DNA of 43,324 nucleotides from Chloroflexota bacterium (GCA_029556265.1 JAKQFH010000018.1:1-43324); one strand, 5' to 3'; shown: positions 22,104 through 32,807, counted from the first letter of the stretch. Notes: generated by a model from the letters alone, not told the origin. A program made the numbers and translations.

Positions 22104-22739
22104 ATGCGAAAATTATTACAGTACCTGATCATTGTGTTTTGCGCGGTCTTTTTTCTGGTTGGTTCCCTCCGCCTCGGCATGATTGCCTACGCCGATACCA
22201 AAACAGTGTCCAGCGCCGACGCCAAACCAGTTCCGGTGGTGATTGTCCCTGGCGCGGGGCTCAGCGCGGACGGTACGCCTTCGGCGCCGCTGCGCGATCG
22301 CGTTCGCGCGGCAGTGGAGCTTTATCTGGCGGGTAAGGCGCAAAAAATCCTGATGAGCGGCGATAACAGCACTATTTATTACAACGAACCCGAGTCTATG
22401 CGCCAATATGCCATCTCGCTCGGCGTTCCAGACGCGGACATCGTGTTGGATTACGCCGGACGCCGGACTTACGATACCTGTTACCGCGCGCGTGAGATTT
22501 TCGGCATTCACGACGCCATTATCACGACCCAAGCCTACCACCTGCCGCGCAGCGTTTTCTTGTGCGATCGTCTGGGTATCGCTATTCAGGGCGTGGAAGT
22601 GGAGCAGTCCGGCTACGTCCGCGTCCGCTACTTATTTTGGCAGCTGCGCGAGGTTTTCGCCACCCTTGCCGCTTATTGGGACGTCTACATCACGAAACCC
22701 CTCCCAATTCTGGGTCAGCCCGAACCAATATTTCCATAA
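22104..22739 (+). CDS. SanA/YdcF-like DUF218 membrane-anchored protein
   Basis: A 211-residue protein with one N-terminal membrane anchor (about residues 5-27) and a DUF218 domain. Seen: VIVPGAGLSADG, LRDRVRAAVELYLAGKAQKILMSG (the R and SGD residues typical of the fold), E in YNEPESM and RTYDTC. In E. coli SanA affects envelope barrier function; the biochemical activity of the family is not established. No Shine-Dalgarno is seen, and a CAAAAT lies four bases upstream. The gene sits between a binding lipoprotein and an HD protein, with short gaps. Confidence 0.85.
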   Translation: MRKLLQYLIIVFCAVFFLVGSLRLGMIAYADTKTVSSADAKPVPVVIVPGAGLSADGTPSAPLRDRVRAAVELYLAGKAQKILMSGDNSTIYYNEPESMRQYAISLGVPDADIVLDYAGRRTYDTCYRAREIFGIHDAIITTQAYHLPRSVFLCDRLGIAIQGVEVEQSGYVRVRYLFWQLREVFATLAAYWDVYITKPLPILGQPEPIFP

Positions 22740-22749
22740 TGGAGTTCAC

Positions 22750-23319
22750 ATGAATAGAGATGAAACACTGCAATTTGTTCGCAAATACGTCAAGAGTGAA
22801 AGCCTGGTCCGGCATATGCTTTCCGTCGAGGCTGCCATGCGCTTCTACGCGCGAAAGCTTGGCGAAGATGAGGAACTGTGGGGGTTAACCGGCTTGCTGC
22901 ATGATTTCGATTGGGAAATTCATCCTAACTCTGAGGAACACCCCCTGGCTGGCGCCCCAATCTTACGCGAGGCTGGCGTTTCTGAAGAAATGATTACCGC
23001 GATTCTCTCCCACGCCGAGCTGGACGAATTCCCGCGCGATACATTGCTTAAGCGCGCCCTGTTTGCCTGCGATGAAATCACCGGTCTCATCACCGCCGTG
23101 GCACTGGTGCGCCCCTCCCGCTCACTGATGGACCTCGAGGCAAGTTCGGTCCGAAAAAAATGGAAAGACAAAGCCTTTGCGGCTGGCACTGACCGCGGAC
23201 TCATGGAATTGGGCGCCCGGGAATTCGGCGTTGAGCTTTGGGAACATGTAAGCAATGTCATCACGGCAATGCGCGGCATTGCGGAAGAATTGGACCTGGT
23301 TGGTTCGCCCGGTTCGTAA
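22750..23319 (+). CDS. HD-domain metal-dependent hydrolase-like protein
   Basis: A 189-residue single HD domain. Metal-site residues: H22 in RHMLSVEA, the H51-D52 pair in LLHDFDWEIH, H in ILSHAELDE and D in ACDEITG. Such small HD proteins hydrolyse phosphate esters of nucleotides; the substrate is unknown. GGAG five bases before ATG 22750 fixes the start (10 bp after the SanA-like stop); longer upstream extension in frame is out of register with any known family. It ends six bases from the gyrA stop (convergent). Confidence 0.85.
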   Translation: MNRDETLQFVRKYVKSESLVRHMLSVEAAMRFYARKLGEDEELWGLTGLLHDFDWEIHPNSEEHPLAGAPILREAGVSEEMITAILSHAELDEFPRDTLLKRALFACDEITGLITAVALVRPSRSLMDLEASSVRKKWKDKAFAAGTDRGLMELGAREFGVELWEHVSNVITAMRGIAEELDLVGSPGS

Positions 23320-23325
23320 TCCCGG

Positions 23326-25773
23326 CTACGCTTTTTCCCAATACGTCGAGAAGTCGTCCAGTTCAGTAGCCCCAATCAGCTCGTCCCCGGGTTTTAAGGT
23401 GAAGACTGACTGACCATTTGCCATGCGTGTGCGTTCCATCGCGCTGGAGAGGGTAAATACTTTGCTGGTTGACTTACGGAAATGGCAAATAACCCGATCC
23501 GAAAGCTTGCCCGCGGCTTGCACTACAATCTGGTCGTCCTTCGCCAGCTTCCAGCTGATGACACCCTGGCCATACCGACCCTGAAGCGGGTAATCTTCGG
23601 CGCTGACGCGTTTTGCCAGCCCCTTGCGCGTGATGAAGGCAATGTTGTCCTTGCTGCCTATCACATTCACGCCCACGACGTAATCCCCCGGTTTCAGTTT
23701 TATCCCGTTTACGCCGGCGGCAATCAAGCCCATCGGACGAATTTCGGATTCATTAAAGCGGATGCTCATGCCGTTGGCTGTCGTGAGGAGCAAATCCTGG
23801 TTTCCTTTGGTCAGGAAGACTTGAAAGAGTTCATCCCCATCATTGATTTTCGCCAGCACAAAGCTGTTTGCTGAGGCGCCCGGTAAATCCTGCAGCGCGG
23901 AGCGTTTCACCATCCCCTGACGGGAGACTGAAAGAACATATCCTTCGTTGAGTTTTTCGCGGTCCATTGGAACGCTGAAAATACCCTGGAGGATATCGTC
24001 TTCAGAAAGCGGTGAGAGCTTGTGCGCCAAAACGCCTTGCTCTCCGTTTTTCTGGGTTGGAATTGCCAGGGAATGGATTGCCGCGGCTTTGCCCTCCGTG
24101 GTCACGAGGAAAACAGTTTGATGCGAGTTCGCCCGCAGCATGTTCCACGGCGCGTTATCCCCTCCCAGGCGATTGGGTTTGTCGCTGTCCGTGCGCGAAA
24201 GCAGCCCATCTGAGCTGGCTTCTATCCAAAAGTTTTCCAGCGGCATCACATCGGTTTGAGTCAGCAGTTCCGACCCCTTTTCGCCTTCTCCCAGCCGGAT
24301 TATCTGCGTCCGGCGTGGGTCAGCATATTTGGCTTTGAGCGACTTCAATTCCTCAATCTCCACCTGGCGCATTTTTTGCGGGGATTTCAGCAGCGCCTTA
24401 AGGTTCTTGATATTTTCGCTGACCTGCTTATACTCATCCTCAATTTTTTGCCTTTCCAGGGATGCCAGCCGCCTTAATTGCAAATCCAGAATCGCGGTCG
24501 CCTGAATTTCGTCCAGGTTTAATTTGCTCATCAGGTTCTGGCGGGCTTCTTCCGCGGACTTGGACTTCCGGATAATCTGAATAACTAAATCTATGTTCTT
24601 GATAGCTATGCGCAGTGCCTCAAGAATATGAAGTCTTTCCTCGTTTTTACGCAGTTCATATTCACTGCGCCGGCGGATTACCTCCAGGCGATGTTCCGCG
24701 AACACGCGCAGGCTTTGTTTTAAAGAGAGCCGGTGCGGGCTGCCGTCCACCAGCGCCAGGATATTGATCGCAAAGGTGCTGTGCATGGCGGTCTTCTTAT
24801 ACAACACGCTGAGCACTTTTTCCGGGTCCGCGTTCTTGTTGAGGTCAATCACGATTCGCATTCCCTGCCGGTCCGATTCGTCCCGCAGGTCGGTGATACC
24901 TTCCAAAACCCCATCCCGTACGATTTCTGCGATTCTCTCAATCAGCGTAGATTTATTGACCATGAAGGGCAGCTCGGTTACGATAATGCGCATTCTCCCG
25001 CGAGACATCTCCTCCAGGCGGGTTCGGGCGCGGATCTGGACGACGCCGTTGCCGCTGCCGTAAATCTGAGCCAGGCTGTCCCTGCTCTCCTCCTGAATGA
25101 TGAGCCCGCCGGTCGGGAAGTCCGGTCCCTTGATAAAGCGCATAATCTCGTCGGTGGAAATATCGTCAATCTTGTCCCAATTTTCCAGCAGCAAAACGAG
25201 GGCGTCGGTCACCTCCCCCAGGTTGTGCGGCGGAATGTTGGTCGCCATGCCCACCGCGATGCCGGCGGCGCCGTTCACGAGCATATTCGGCAGCGCTGAA
25301 GGCAGCACAATCGGTTCTGTCAGAGACCCATCAAAGTTTTCCGTGAACTCCACCGTATCCATGTCAAACTGCCGCAGGATTTCAACAGCCGCTTCGGAAA
25401 GCCGGGCTTCGGTATAGCGCATCGCAGCCGGCGGGTCCCCATCAATGCTGCCAAAATTGCCTTGTCCGTCGATAAGCGGGTAGCGCTCCGAAAAGTCCTG
25501 AGCCATGCGAGCCATTGCCTCATAGACTGCCGTATCACCGTGCGGATGATATTTCCCGAGAACCTCGCCAACGATTCTGGCGGATTTACGATGAGGTTGA
25601 TCCGGGCGAATGCCCATATCGTACATTGCGTACAGGATTCGCCGCTGAACGGGTTTCAGCCCGTCGCGGGCATCCGGCAAAGCGCGGGAAACAATCACGC
25701 TCATCGCGTAGTCCAGATAGGACTGCTGCATTTCAGTATTGATGTTGATTTTCTTAATTGATGTTGCATCCAT
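23326..25773 (-). CDS. gyrA: DNA gyrase subunit A (type IIA topoisomerase)
   Basis: An 815-residue subunit that cuts and rejoins DNA. The catalytic tyrosine is Y120 in [10 protein letters not shown], and the quinolone-determining loop has HPHGD at 76-80, with T81 and E85 at the positions of E. coli S83 and D87. The C-terminal beta-pinwheel has six-blade-like repeats ([27 protein letters not shown] and others). The GyrA box, QRRGGKG in E. coli, is degenerate here: NRLGGDN. The protein is therefore gyrase-like in length and blades, but could act more like a topoisomerase IV. No gyrB is adjacent. It follows rpoC on the same strand, separated by a good terminator. The start is the ATG with a weak AAGCGAG upstream. 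Confidence 0.9.
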   Translation of the reverse strand: MDATSIKKININTEMQQSYLDYAMSVIVSRALPDARDGLKPVQRRILYAMYDMGIRPDQPHRKSARIVGEVLGKYHPHGDTAVYEAMARMAQDFSERYPLIDGQGNFGSIDGDPPAAMRYTEARLSEAAVEILRQFDMDTVEFTENFDGSLTEPIVLPSALPNMLVNGAAGIAVGMATNIPPHNLGEVTDALVLLLENWDKIDDISTDEIMRFIKGPDFPTGGLIIQEESRDSLAQIYGSGNGVVQIRARTRLEEMSRGRMRIIVTELPFMVNKSTLIERIAEIVRDGVLEGITDLRDESDRQGMRIVIDLNKNADPEKVLSVLYKKTAMHSTFAINILALVDGSPHRLSLKQSLRVFAEHRLEVIRRRSEYELRKNEERLHILEALRIAIKNIDLVIQIIRKSKSAEEARQNLMSKLNLDEIQATAILDLQLRRLASLERQKIEDEYKQVSENIKNLKALLKSPQKMRQVEIEELKSLKAKYADPRRTQIIRLGEGEKGSELLTQTDVMPLENFWIEASSDGLLSRTDSDKPNRLGGDNAPWNMLRANSHQTVFLVTTEGKAAAIHSLAIPTQKNGEQGVLAHKLSPLSEDDILQGIFSVPMDREKLNEGYVLSVSRQGMVKRSALQDLPGASANSFVLAKINDGDELFQVFLTKGNQDLLLTTANGMSIRFNESEIRPMGLIAAGVNGIKLKPGDYVVGVNVIGSKDNIAFITRKGLAKRVSAEDYPLQGRYGQGVISWKLAKDDQIVVQAAGKLSDRVICHFRKSTSKVFTLSSAMERTRMANGQSVFTLKPGDELIGATELDDFSTYWEKA

Positions 25774-25821
25774 AAACGGCTCGCTTCATGGTTGGTTTCG
25801 GACCCTATTCAATCCGGCATA

Positions 25822-25827
25822 AATATA
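25822..25827 (-). promoter_or_regulatory. possible -10 of gyrA
   Basis: TATATT on the minus strand between the rpoC terminator and gyrA, about 49 bases before the start codon. No convincing -35. Confidence 0.3.
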
Positions 25828-25831
25828 GCAT

Positions 25832-25863
25832 AAAAAACCCGGAGTGTTTCAGGCTCCGGGTTT
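25832..25863 (-). terminator. rho-independent terminator of rpoC
   Basis: On the minus strand AAACCCGGAG and CTCCGGGTTT form a 10-bp stem with a 9-nt loop, followed by TTTT and ATG. It separates rpoC from gyrA. Confidence 0.85.
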
Positions 25864-25885
25864 CATATTCGCAAGTAAAACCAGT

Positions 25886-28800
25886 CTATTCTTCGTCGTT
25901 ATCGAGATCGTCCAGGTCTGGTTCGTCATCCATTCCGGGATATTCATCATCCAGGGAATCGTCAGCCACGCCAAAAATCACCTCAGCGGAATCATCTTCC
26001 ATGAAGATATTCATTTGCTGCACCTGAATGTCCTCTTTGCCTGGTTGGTGCTCCACATCCTGATCCGCGAACTGAGCTGGGTCGAAACCAGTGCCAGCGG
26101 GTATGAGTTTGCCAATGATGACATTCTCTTTCAAGCCGTACAACTGGTCTTCTTTGGAGGCAATTGCTGCGCCAGCCAGGACTTTAATTGTGTGTTGGAA
26201 CGAAGCCGCCGAGAGGAAAGAGTCGGTGTTCAAAGAGGCTTTCGAGACGCCAAGCAAAACGTTCACAAAGCGCGCCGGACGCAAACCCTTGGAAATCAGG
26301 TCTTCATTGACCTTGCGCAGCTCAAGCCGGTCTACCAGGTCTTGCGGGAGATATTGCGAGTCGCCTGGGCGGGTAATTTGCACTTTGTTCAGCATCTTCC
26401 GGATAATAACCTCGAAATGCTTATCGTTAATATTCTGTCCCTGTGTTCGGTAAACCTTTTGGATTTCGGTCATCAGGTAGAGTTCGGTCGCTTCGCGGCC
26501 CTTGATATGGAGGATGGTATGCGGGTTCAACGACCCCTCCGTCAGAGGCTCGCCGCCTTCGATGAACTGACCTTCCTTGACCGTCAGGCGGGAAGTAGGC
26601 GGAATATCATATTCTTCTGTTTCCCGGTTCTCATACGAAACAATCACTTTGTTATCTTCAATGCGAACACGACCAGCATGCTGCGCGATGATGTTTGCTT
26701 CTTCCAGCACTGCCAAAACATCACCAATCGCGACTTCGCCTTCATCCTTGACCTGAACGTTCCAGTCTTCCGGAATTTCATAGGTATCAGATGTCATCTC
26801 GCTGTGGTCCACGCGCACAACGCGCTGCTCCGGATTCTTAAGCGATTGGCTGATGTGCACTGTGCCTTTGATGCGGCTGATAACAGCTTCGCCCTTCGGC
26901 ATCACCCGCGCCTCAAACAATTCCTCAACGCGCGGGAGACCAGTGGTAATATCCGCAGCAGCCGCGACACCGCCAAGGTGGAAGGTTCGCAGGGTCAGCT
27001 GCGTGCCGGGTTCGCCGATGGATTGGGCGGCGACAATACCAACCGCCGCACCAAGGTTCACCATCTTACCCCGCGCCAGGTCCATGCCGTAACAGCGGGC
27101 GCACACGCCGTGTAAAAGCTCACAGGTCAGCGGAGAGCGCACCATAATCGTCGGCACTCCGGCATTAATAATGTCGCGCTGGAGTTGATAGTCAATCAAC
27201 TCATTACGCTCGGCAATTACTTCGCCGGTTTTGGGATGAACCACGCGGTCTGCCAGGAGGCGTCCGTAAATGCGTTCGCCAAAGGACTGACCGGCAACAT
27301 CATCACCGGCATTCAGATAAATGCCTTCTTCTGTGCCGCAGTCTTCGTTGTTGATAATCATATCCTGGGCAACATCCACCAGGCGTCGGGTCAGGTAACC
27401 AGCATCCGCCGTACGCAAAGCGGTATCCGCCAAACCCTTACGCGCGCCGTGGGTGGAGATAAAGTACTCCAACGCGCTCAGGCCTTCACGGAAATTTGAC
27501 CGGATTGGCATGGGAATAATGCGCCCGGACGGGTCCGCCATCAAACCGCGCATGCCTGCCAGCTGAGAAATCGGGCTGAAGCCGCCCTTGGTCGCGCCGG
27601 AATTCGCCATCGTGGCAAGGTTTCCGTTCGGGTCCAAGTGCAGTTTTACTGCCTTACCGACGTTATCGGTGGCTTCCTGCCAAATTCTGATGAAGTTCTG
27701 GTTTTGCTCATGTTCTGTTTGCAGGCCGCGTCGATAGGCTTTCTGAGCTTCTTCGACCTTCAACAGCGCGTCTTTAATAATGTCCGCTTTCTCTGGCGGC
27801 ACCTCAATATCTGCGACAGCCAGGGTGGCGCCGCTTTGGGTGGCGTATCGGAAACCGATATCCTTGATTTTATCGGCTACATCTGTCGTGGCGTCATCCT
27901 TGAGGACTTCGTGAATTTCCGCAATAAGATCCCGGATACCACCTTTTTCAAGTGTCTTGTTGATAAACCGGATTTCTTCGGGCAGAATATCATTAAATAT
28001 CGCCCGCCCGACGGTCGTATCCAGCAGATACTTTTCCGGCGCGCTCAGCCTTTCGGGTTTTTCCGAATTGGAATACCAACTCTCCACCATCAGCTTAATG
28101 CGCGCGTGCAAGCTCACCTGCCCCAGCTGATAAGCGAGGATAACTTCGTCAATATTGGCAAACGCTCTGCCGTCGCCTTTTTCTGGCCTGGTGGGCTGCA
28201 TGGTCAGGTAATAGACACCCAGGACCATGTCCTTTCCGGGGGAAATAATCGGTTCGCCGCTGGCGGGCTTGAGAAGGTTCTTGCTGGCAAGCATATATTG
28301 GCGGGCTTCCAGAACCGCTTTATCAGACAGCGGAACGTGGACAGCCATTTGGTCGCCGTCAAAGTCCGCGTTAAAAGCAGTCGTCACCAATGGATGCAGT
28401 TGAATCGCGCTGCCCTCAATCAGGACGGGTTCAAATGCCTGAATACCGAGCCTGTGCAGGGTCGGCGCGCGGTTTAGCAAAACGGGCCGCCGCTGAATAA
28501 CCTCTTCCAGGACTTCCCAGACTTCAGGGCGGTTGCGTTCGATGAACTTCTTGGCGCCTTTAATATTATGCGCGTAATGATGTTCTTCCACCAGGCCCGC
28601 GATAACAAAGGGCTTATAAAGCTCCAGGGCCATAGACTTGGGCAAACCGCATTGCGAAAGCTTCAGGTTAGGTCCCACCACAATAACCGAACGCCCGGAA
28701 TAGTCCACGCGTTTACCCAGCAAGTTGCGGCGGAAGCGTCCCTTCTTGCCTTTGAGCATATCGCTCAACGAACGCAGTTCACGGCGTCCGCGTCTCGAAA

Positions 28801-30253
28801 GCATGCGCCCGCGCTGTGAATTGTCAATCAGCGAATCAACCGCTTCCTGGAGCATGCGTTTCTCGTTGCGCACAATCACATCCGGCGCGCCAAGCTCCAA
28901 CAGCCGCTTCAGGCGGTTGTTGCGATTGATAACGCGGCGATACAGGTCGTTCAGGTCTGAGGTCGCGAAGCGTCCGCCGTCCAGCTGCACCATTGGGCGC
29001 AGGTCGGGAGGAATAACCGGAAGTACCGTGAGTATCATCCACTCCGGCAGATTGGAGGAGCGCCGGAAGGCCTCCACAACCTTAAGCCGGCTGGTGGCTT
29101 TCTTGCGTTTTTGCTTGCTGCGGGTTGTGCGTACTTCCTGCCAAAGCTCTTCTGCCAACACGTTCAGGTCGAGCCGGTGCAAAATATCCTGAAAGGCTTC
29201 CGCACCCATGTCGGCTTTAAATACCTGACCCCAGCGGGATTTCAGCTCGCGATAACGGGCTTCGCTCAGGAACGTGAAAGGCTGCAGTTCATACAATTCA
29301 TCGCGCTGCTTGGCGTTCTCGGTCTTGGTGGCGGCTTCCTGGTCCTCCAGCTGCGCCCGGATACCGTCCATAACCGTTTCCGCTTCAGCCCGGATTGTTT
29401 CTTTGAGAAGCTTCTGCTCCTCAAGCTTGATTTGTCTTTCATTCCGCAAACCTTTTTCAAGATCTTCCATGCGGTCTTTCACGACCTTCTGCACGCGGGA
29501 AATATGCTTGGAGCTGACTTCCTCGTCGGCTTCGACCAGCACCTTTTCAAATCCGTCCAGGCTGAAAATGATGGGTTTGCGAACAGCCTTGCCCACTTTT
29601 TCGGTCAGCTCGCGTTCAACGCGCTGCCCTTCGGCGATTACGGGTTCAAATAAATCCGCAACCTGTTCGTCATACGCGTTGTTGATGGCTTCCATCTTGC
29701 CATCCAATTCTCTCAGCTGCCGATCACGCTGCTTTTTTGCTTCCGCGATTTGCCCGTTCACTTTCTCAATTAACTCACGTTCAGACAGGCTGATTTCATC
29801 CTCAAGGCGCTTCAAGGCCTTCTGGCGGGCGTCTTCATCCACGTAAGTCACAATGTATTGCGCAAAATACAGCACACGGTCCAGGTTGCGTCGGGAGATA
29901 TCGAGCAGCAAACCCAGATGCGAAGGAACCCGGCGGGTATACCAAATATGCGCTACAGGCGCGGCCAGTTCAATATGCCCCATCCGCTCCCGCCGAACGC
30001 TGGATTTCGTCACTTCAACGCCGCATTTATCACAAACGACGCCCTGGTATTTTCGATTCTTATATTTACCGCAATAACACTGCCAGTCACGGGTTGGTCC
30101 AAAGATCGCTTCACAAAACAGGCCGTCTTTTTCCGGTCGCAGGCGCCGGTAGTTGATCGTTTCCGGTTTCAGAACTTCTCCATAAGACCATTTGCGAATT
30201 GTTTCAGGGGAAGCGAGGTTGATACGAAGTGCTTTCATTTGGTTATTTTCCAC
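25886..30253 (-). CDS. rpoC: RNA polymerase beta' subunit
   Basis: A 1455-residue beta' subunit. The zinc-binding Cys are C59, C61, C74 and C77; the magnesium-binding NADFDGD starts at N628; the rim helices, trigger loop region ([15 protein letters not shown]) and C-terminal conserved parts are all present. Between about residues 130 and 300, where E. coli is short, there is a long charged helical insertion (Leu/Lys/Glu/Arg heptads), longer than in actinobacteria. GTG 30253 is chosen because GGAGG lies five bases upstream; ATG 30265 overlaps that site. Its partner rpoB is not upstream: a histidine kinase gene precedes it. It has its own promoter and a structured leader. An acidic tail ([14 protein letters not shown]) ends the protein. 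Confidence 0.97.
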   Translation of the reverse strand: MENNQMKALRINLASPETIRKWSYGEVLKPETINYRRLRPEKDGLFCEAIFGPTRDWQCYCGKYKNRKYQGVVCDKCGVEVTKSSVRRERMGHIELAAPVAHIWYTRRVPSHLGLLLDISRRNLDRVLYFAQYIVTYVDEDARQKALKRLEDEISLSERELIEKVNGQIAEAKKQRDRQLRELDGKMEAINNAYDEQVADLFEPVIAEGQRVERELTEKVGKAVRKPIIFSLDGFEKVLVEADEEVSSKHISRVQKVVKDRMEDLEKGLRNERQIKLEEQKLLKETIRAEAETVMDGIRAQLEDQEAATKTENAKQRDELYELQPFTFLSEARYRELKSRWGQVFKADMGAEAFQDILHRLDLNVLAEELWQEVRTTRSKQKRKKATSRLKVVEAFRRSSNLPEWMILTVLPVIPPDLRPMVQLDGGRFATSDLNDLYRRVINRNNRLKRLLELGAPDVIVRNEKRMLQEAVDSLIDNSQRGRMLSRRGRRELRSLSDMLKGKKGRFRRNLLGKRVDYSGRSVIVVGPNLKLSQCGLPKSMALELYKPFVIAGLVEEHHYAHNIKGAKKFIERNRPEVWEVLEEVIQRRPVLLNRAPTLHRLGIQAFEPVLIEGSAIQLHPLVTTAFNADFDGDQMAVHVPLSDKAVLEARQYMLASKNLLKPASGEPIISPGKDMVLGVYYLTMQPTRPEKGDGRAFANIDEVILAYQLGQVSLHARIKLMVESWYSNSEKPERLSAPEKYLLDTTVGRAIFNDILPEEIRFINKTLEKGGIRDLIAEIHEVLKDDATTDVADKIKDIGFRYATQSGATLAVADIEVPPEKADIIKDALLKVEEAQKAYRRGLQTEHEQNQNFIRIWQEATDNVGKAVKLHLDPNGNLATMANSGATKGGFSPISQLAGMRGLMADPSGRIIPMPIRSNFREGLSALEYFISTHGARKGLADTALRTADAGYLTRRLVDVAQDMIINNEDCGTEEGIYLNAGDDVAGQSFGERIYGRLLADRVVHPKTGEVIAERNELIDYQLQRDIINAGVPTIMVRSPLTCELLHGVCARCYGMDLARGKMVNLGAAVGIVAAQSIGEPGTQLTLRTFHLGGVAAAADITTGLPRVEELFEARVMPKGEAVISRIKGTVHISQSLKNPEQRVVRVDHSEMTSDTYEIPEDWNVQVKDEGEVAIGDVLAVLEEANIIAQHAGRVRIEDNKVIVSYENRETEEYDIPPTSRLTVKEGQFIEGGEPLTEGSLNPHTILHIKGREATELYLMTEIQKVYRTQGQNINDKHFEVIIRKMLNKVQITRPGDSQYLPQDLVDRLELRKVNEDLISKGLRPARFVNVLLGVSKASLNTDSFLSAASFQHTIKVLAGAAIASKEDQLYGLKENVIIGKLIPAGTGFDPAQFADQDVEHQPGKEDIQVQQMNIFMEDDSAEVIFGVADDSLDDEYPGMDDEPDLDDLDNDEE

Positions 30254-30284
30254 GCGAGCCTCCATGTCGTGAAAGAAGGTATAA

Positions 30285-30334
30285 ACACGAAAAAGAAACT
30301 GAGAGAAACTTCTCAGATTCTGCTTTTTTCGTGT
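30285..30334 (-). promoter_or_regulatory. hairpin leader of rpoC
   Basis: On the minus strand ACACGAAAAA (30334-30325) pairs with TTTTTCGTGT (30294-30285), with one bulged base, and the interior folds into a second stem, CTGAGA with TCTCAG. It lies between the transcription start and the ribosome site, which is left unpaired. Role is unknown: mRNA stabilisation, feedback control or a protein-binding site are all possible. Confidence 0.55.
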
Positions 30335-30359
30335 GTTTGTTTATTCCATGCAAATTGTT

Positions 30360-30389
30360 ATTATACTAAGGAAACAATCTTACTGTCAA
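30360..30389 (-). promoter_or_regulatory. consensus promoter of rpoC
   Basis: Minus strand: TTGACA (30389-30384) and TATAAT (30365-30360), both perfect consensus, 18-bp spacer. The start near 30353 gives a leader of about 100 nt. This is the strongest-looking promoter in the window. Confidence 0.85.
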
Positions 30390-30425
30390 GCTTTAACTGC
30401 CGCGTTTAGAGCCTTTCCCACTTCT

Positions 30426-32795
30426 CTAATCATTCCTGATCGGGATTTCCAATGTGAAGGTACTGCCCTCTCCCAGTTGGCTTTGCACACTGATTATACC
30501 ACCATGCTTTTCAGCAATCGATTTTACTATCGCCAACCCCAAACCCAGGCTGCGGCTCTCCAGGTTGTCGGTCTCATCCACGTGAAAGAAGCGGCTGAAC
30601 AATTTTGGCTGATCGAGAGGAGCAATCCCCTTTCCATGATCCTGCACGGCGATGCTGAGCCGGTTATCCGCTCTCTTCGCGCTGACCAATACTTCCCCCC
30701 CAACATGGCTGAACTTAATCGCGTTTTCGATGAGGTTGAAAACCGCCTGCTGCAAGAGAAGTCTGTCCGCGCTGACGCGAGGATTTTTAATCCCGGAGAA
30801 ATTGGTTTGAATGCTGACTTTGCGCTGCGAAGCTTGCAATTCCAGCAGAGCGATCACTTCCTCAACGACTTCCTTCACATCAAAGCTGGTGAACTTAATG
30901 CCTTCGCCCGAATCTAACATATCCAGGGAGAGAACCTTGCTGACCAATCTGGACATCTGCTCAATGCTAGCCCTGATGCGGGTAATGTACTTTGTCTGTT
31001 CTTCGCTCAGGTTTCCAATATTTTCGAGCATATTCAAATAACCCCGGATGTGGGAGAGCGGCGAGCGCAAATCATGGCTGATGAAGCTTACATATTCGTT
31101 TTTTTGCGCGTTCAGTTGTTTCTGCGGCGTCGTTTCGTGAAACACCAGCAACTTTCCGCGCACCCCGCTGCCAGGATCAAGTTCCAGGGTTTCAACTTCA
31201 AATTCCAGCCTGCCAATCTGCGTGATAAACCCTCCGCCGATGCCGCCGCTCGCTGAACCCGCCAAGGCTGCCGCGGGAAAGGCGGCTTGGAAGGTGATCG
31301 GGCTCGCGGGGTTCTGTCCGTTGGTTTCCATTAAGCGCTTTGCGGCTGAATTACTCAACTGAATGCCATCAGCATCGTCCAATACAACAACCGGTTCGGG
31401 CAGGGTCTCTATCGCCGCGGTCAGAACCGTGTTTTCGTTTTGCAGCCTGGCGTATTGTTCCTTGGCGCTGAGCACTGCTGAAGCGCGATAAGCCAATTGT
31501 TGATAAAAGCGAATGTCTTCCTGGGAAAACCAGTAGTTCTGGTCAAACCCCACCCACAAAATGCCCTGGGTGATTTCCGCGTTTTTGAGGCGCAGAGCCG
31601 CAATGGATTGAGGGTAAGGCATTCCAGAGGATAAGCCAAAATATTGGTCTACTTGTAAATCGCTCAGTATCAGCTGTTCCTGACTGCCAAGTTTGTCAAG
31701 TATCATCGCGTCAAGGTAAGCGTAAATCCGCGTTTGATCGCCCTGACCAAGCCTCAGACGCATTTCAGCCTGCTCGCCAGGGGCTCCGCTGCTCAACAGA
31801 ATCAAGCGGGCGGTTGACGCGTCGCGCCCCAGTGCCGCGCGTAAAATGGATGAAAGCACCAGGTCGTATCCCTCGCGGGAATAATGGGAGGGGTCCAAAG
31901 AGAGCAGCCGGGATTGGGTGTCATTGCGCAGGCGCAGGTTCTCCCGCAAGTCCTCCAGCGCTTGCGCCAATTTCGCCTCACTCGCGCTGCGGACCTGCAG
32001 CTTCAGGCCGTGGTCATAACGCCCTAAGGTGAGCCGCTCAATCTGAGCAATTGTTTGCTTGATCGGGCTGCGGATTTCCCATTCCTTCATATAATCCAAC
32101 GGATGCCACTCCCTGCCATACCAGCGCTGCAGCGCCTGACAGGCAGCACCCGCGGCAAGCGCGGGCACTAACAACACCACGCCAAGCAGCAAAAATTGTT
32201 CAGGAAGACGGGTCTGACCTGTTTCTTTGGTCACCAAAACGAACACAAGGCTCACCAGAAGCCCTATTGGCATTGCGAACAGAAACGCGAGCAGCGCATT
32301 CACCAGGGGTTGCCGGGCGCTTTGTCCGCTCCCTTCAAGGTCCGTTCGCCGGGAAAGTGTAATGAAGATTGCAGTCAGCGCGGAATACAGGAGGATTATG
32401 TAATAATCCTGCCCGAAAAAGAGGGCTTGCAGCAGACCGGAAAGCGCCGCAAGCGCAAGCGCGGCTGCCGGCCCGGCGAAACCAAGCGCGGTAAAGGCCG
32501 GCAAAAGCCCAAGCACAAAGATCCGCGCGGGTATCTGAATGCCAGTGGAAGTGAGCAGAGCTTGCTTAAAAGGCGCGGCCTGAGCGAAATAATTGCATGG
32601 AAGCAGCAAAATAAGGGCAATGACGAACCAGCGCAGTTCTTTTTTATGAAAAGTAATTGGAAATATCAGGCTTTTCCACAAAGCAAACAGGACGCCCAGG
32701 GTCAGAAAGCCGGCCAGTATCCAAAGCGGCAGGCGCTGCGCCGCATCCTGCGCGCGGGAGAGAAAAAGCTCTGCGTAATGAAAAATTCCAATCAT
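30426..32795 (-). CDS. membrane sensor histidine kinase
   Basis: A 789-residue kinase. The N-terminus has about seven hydrophobic segments (residues about 15-230), then a GAF-like region (about 280-430), a PAS-like region around EPVVVLDDADGIQLSN, and the kinase core: H574 in SHDLRSPLSHIRGYL, the N box LIENAIKFSHV, G1 DHGKGI and G2 RSLGLGLAIVKSIAEKHGG. It should autophosphorylate on H574 and pass the phosphate to a response regulator, but none is encoded nearby. Signal unknown. A TATAAT (32813-32808) 12 bases before the ATG, with no Shine-Dalgarno, points to a near-leaderless mRNA. It is followed by rpoC, which has its own promoter. Confidence 0.88.
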   Translation of the reverse strand: MIGIFHYAELFLSRAQDAAQRLPLWILAGFLTLGVLFALWKSLIFPITFHKKELRWFVIALILLLPCNYFAQAAPFKQALLTSTGIQIPARIFVLGLLPAFTALGFAGPAAALALAALSGLLQALFFGQDYYIILLYSALTAIFITLSRRTDLEGSGQSARQPLVNALLAFLFAMPIGLLVSLVFVLVTKETGQTRLPEQFLLLGVVLLVPALAAGAACQALQRWYGREWHPLDYMKEWEIRSPIKQTIAQIERLTLGRYDHGLKLQVRSASEAKLAQALEDLRENLRLRNDTQSRLLSLDPSHYSREGYDLVLSSILRAALGRDASTARLILLSSGAPGEQAEMRLRLGQGDQTRIYAYLDAMILDKLGSQEQLILSDLQVDQYFGLSSGMPYPQSIAALRLKNAEITQGILWVGFDQNYWFSQEDIRFYQQLAYRASAVLSAKEQYARLQNENTVLTAAIETLPEPVVVLDDADGIQLSNSAAKRLMETNGQNPASPITFQAAFPAAALAGSASGGIGGGFITQIGRLEFEVETLELDPGSGVRGKLLVFHETTPQKQLNAQKNEYVSFISHDLRSPLSHIRGYLNMLENIGNLSEEQTKYITRIRASIEQMSRLVSKVLSLDMLDSGEGIKFTSFDVKEVVEEVIALLELQASQRKVSIQTNFSGIKNPRVSADRLLLQQAVFNLIENAIKFSHVGGEVLVSAKRADNRLSIAVQDHGKGIAPLDQPKLFSRFFHVDETDNLESRSLGLGLAIVKSIAEKHGGIISVQSQLGEGSTFTLEIPIRND

Positions 32796-32807
32796 AGCCC
32801 ACTGAGT

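Noticed and set aside
25844-27115. 423-codon plus-strand frame opposite rpoC
   Set aside because: Antisense shadow of rpoC; no motif, no ribosome site.
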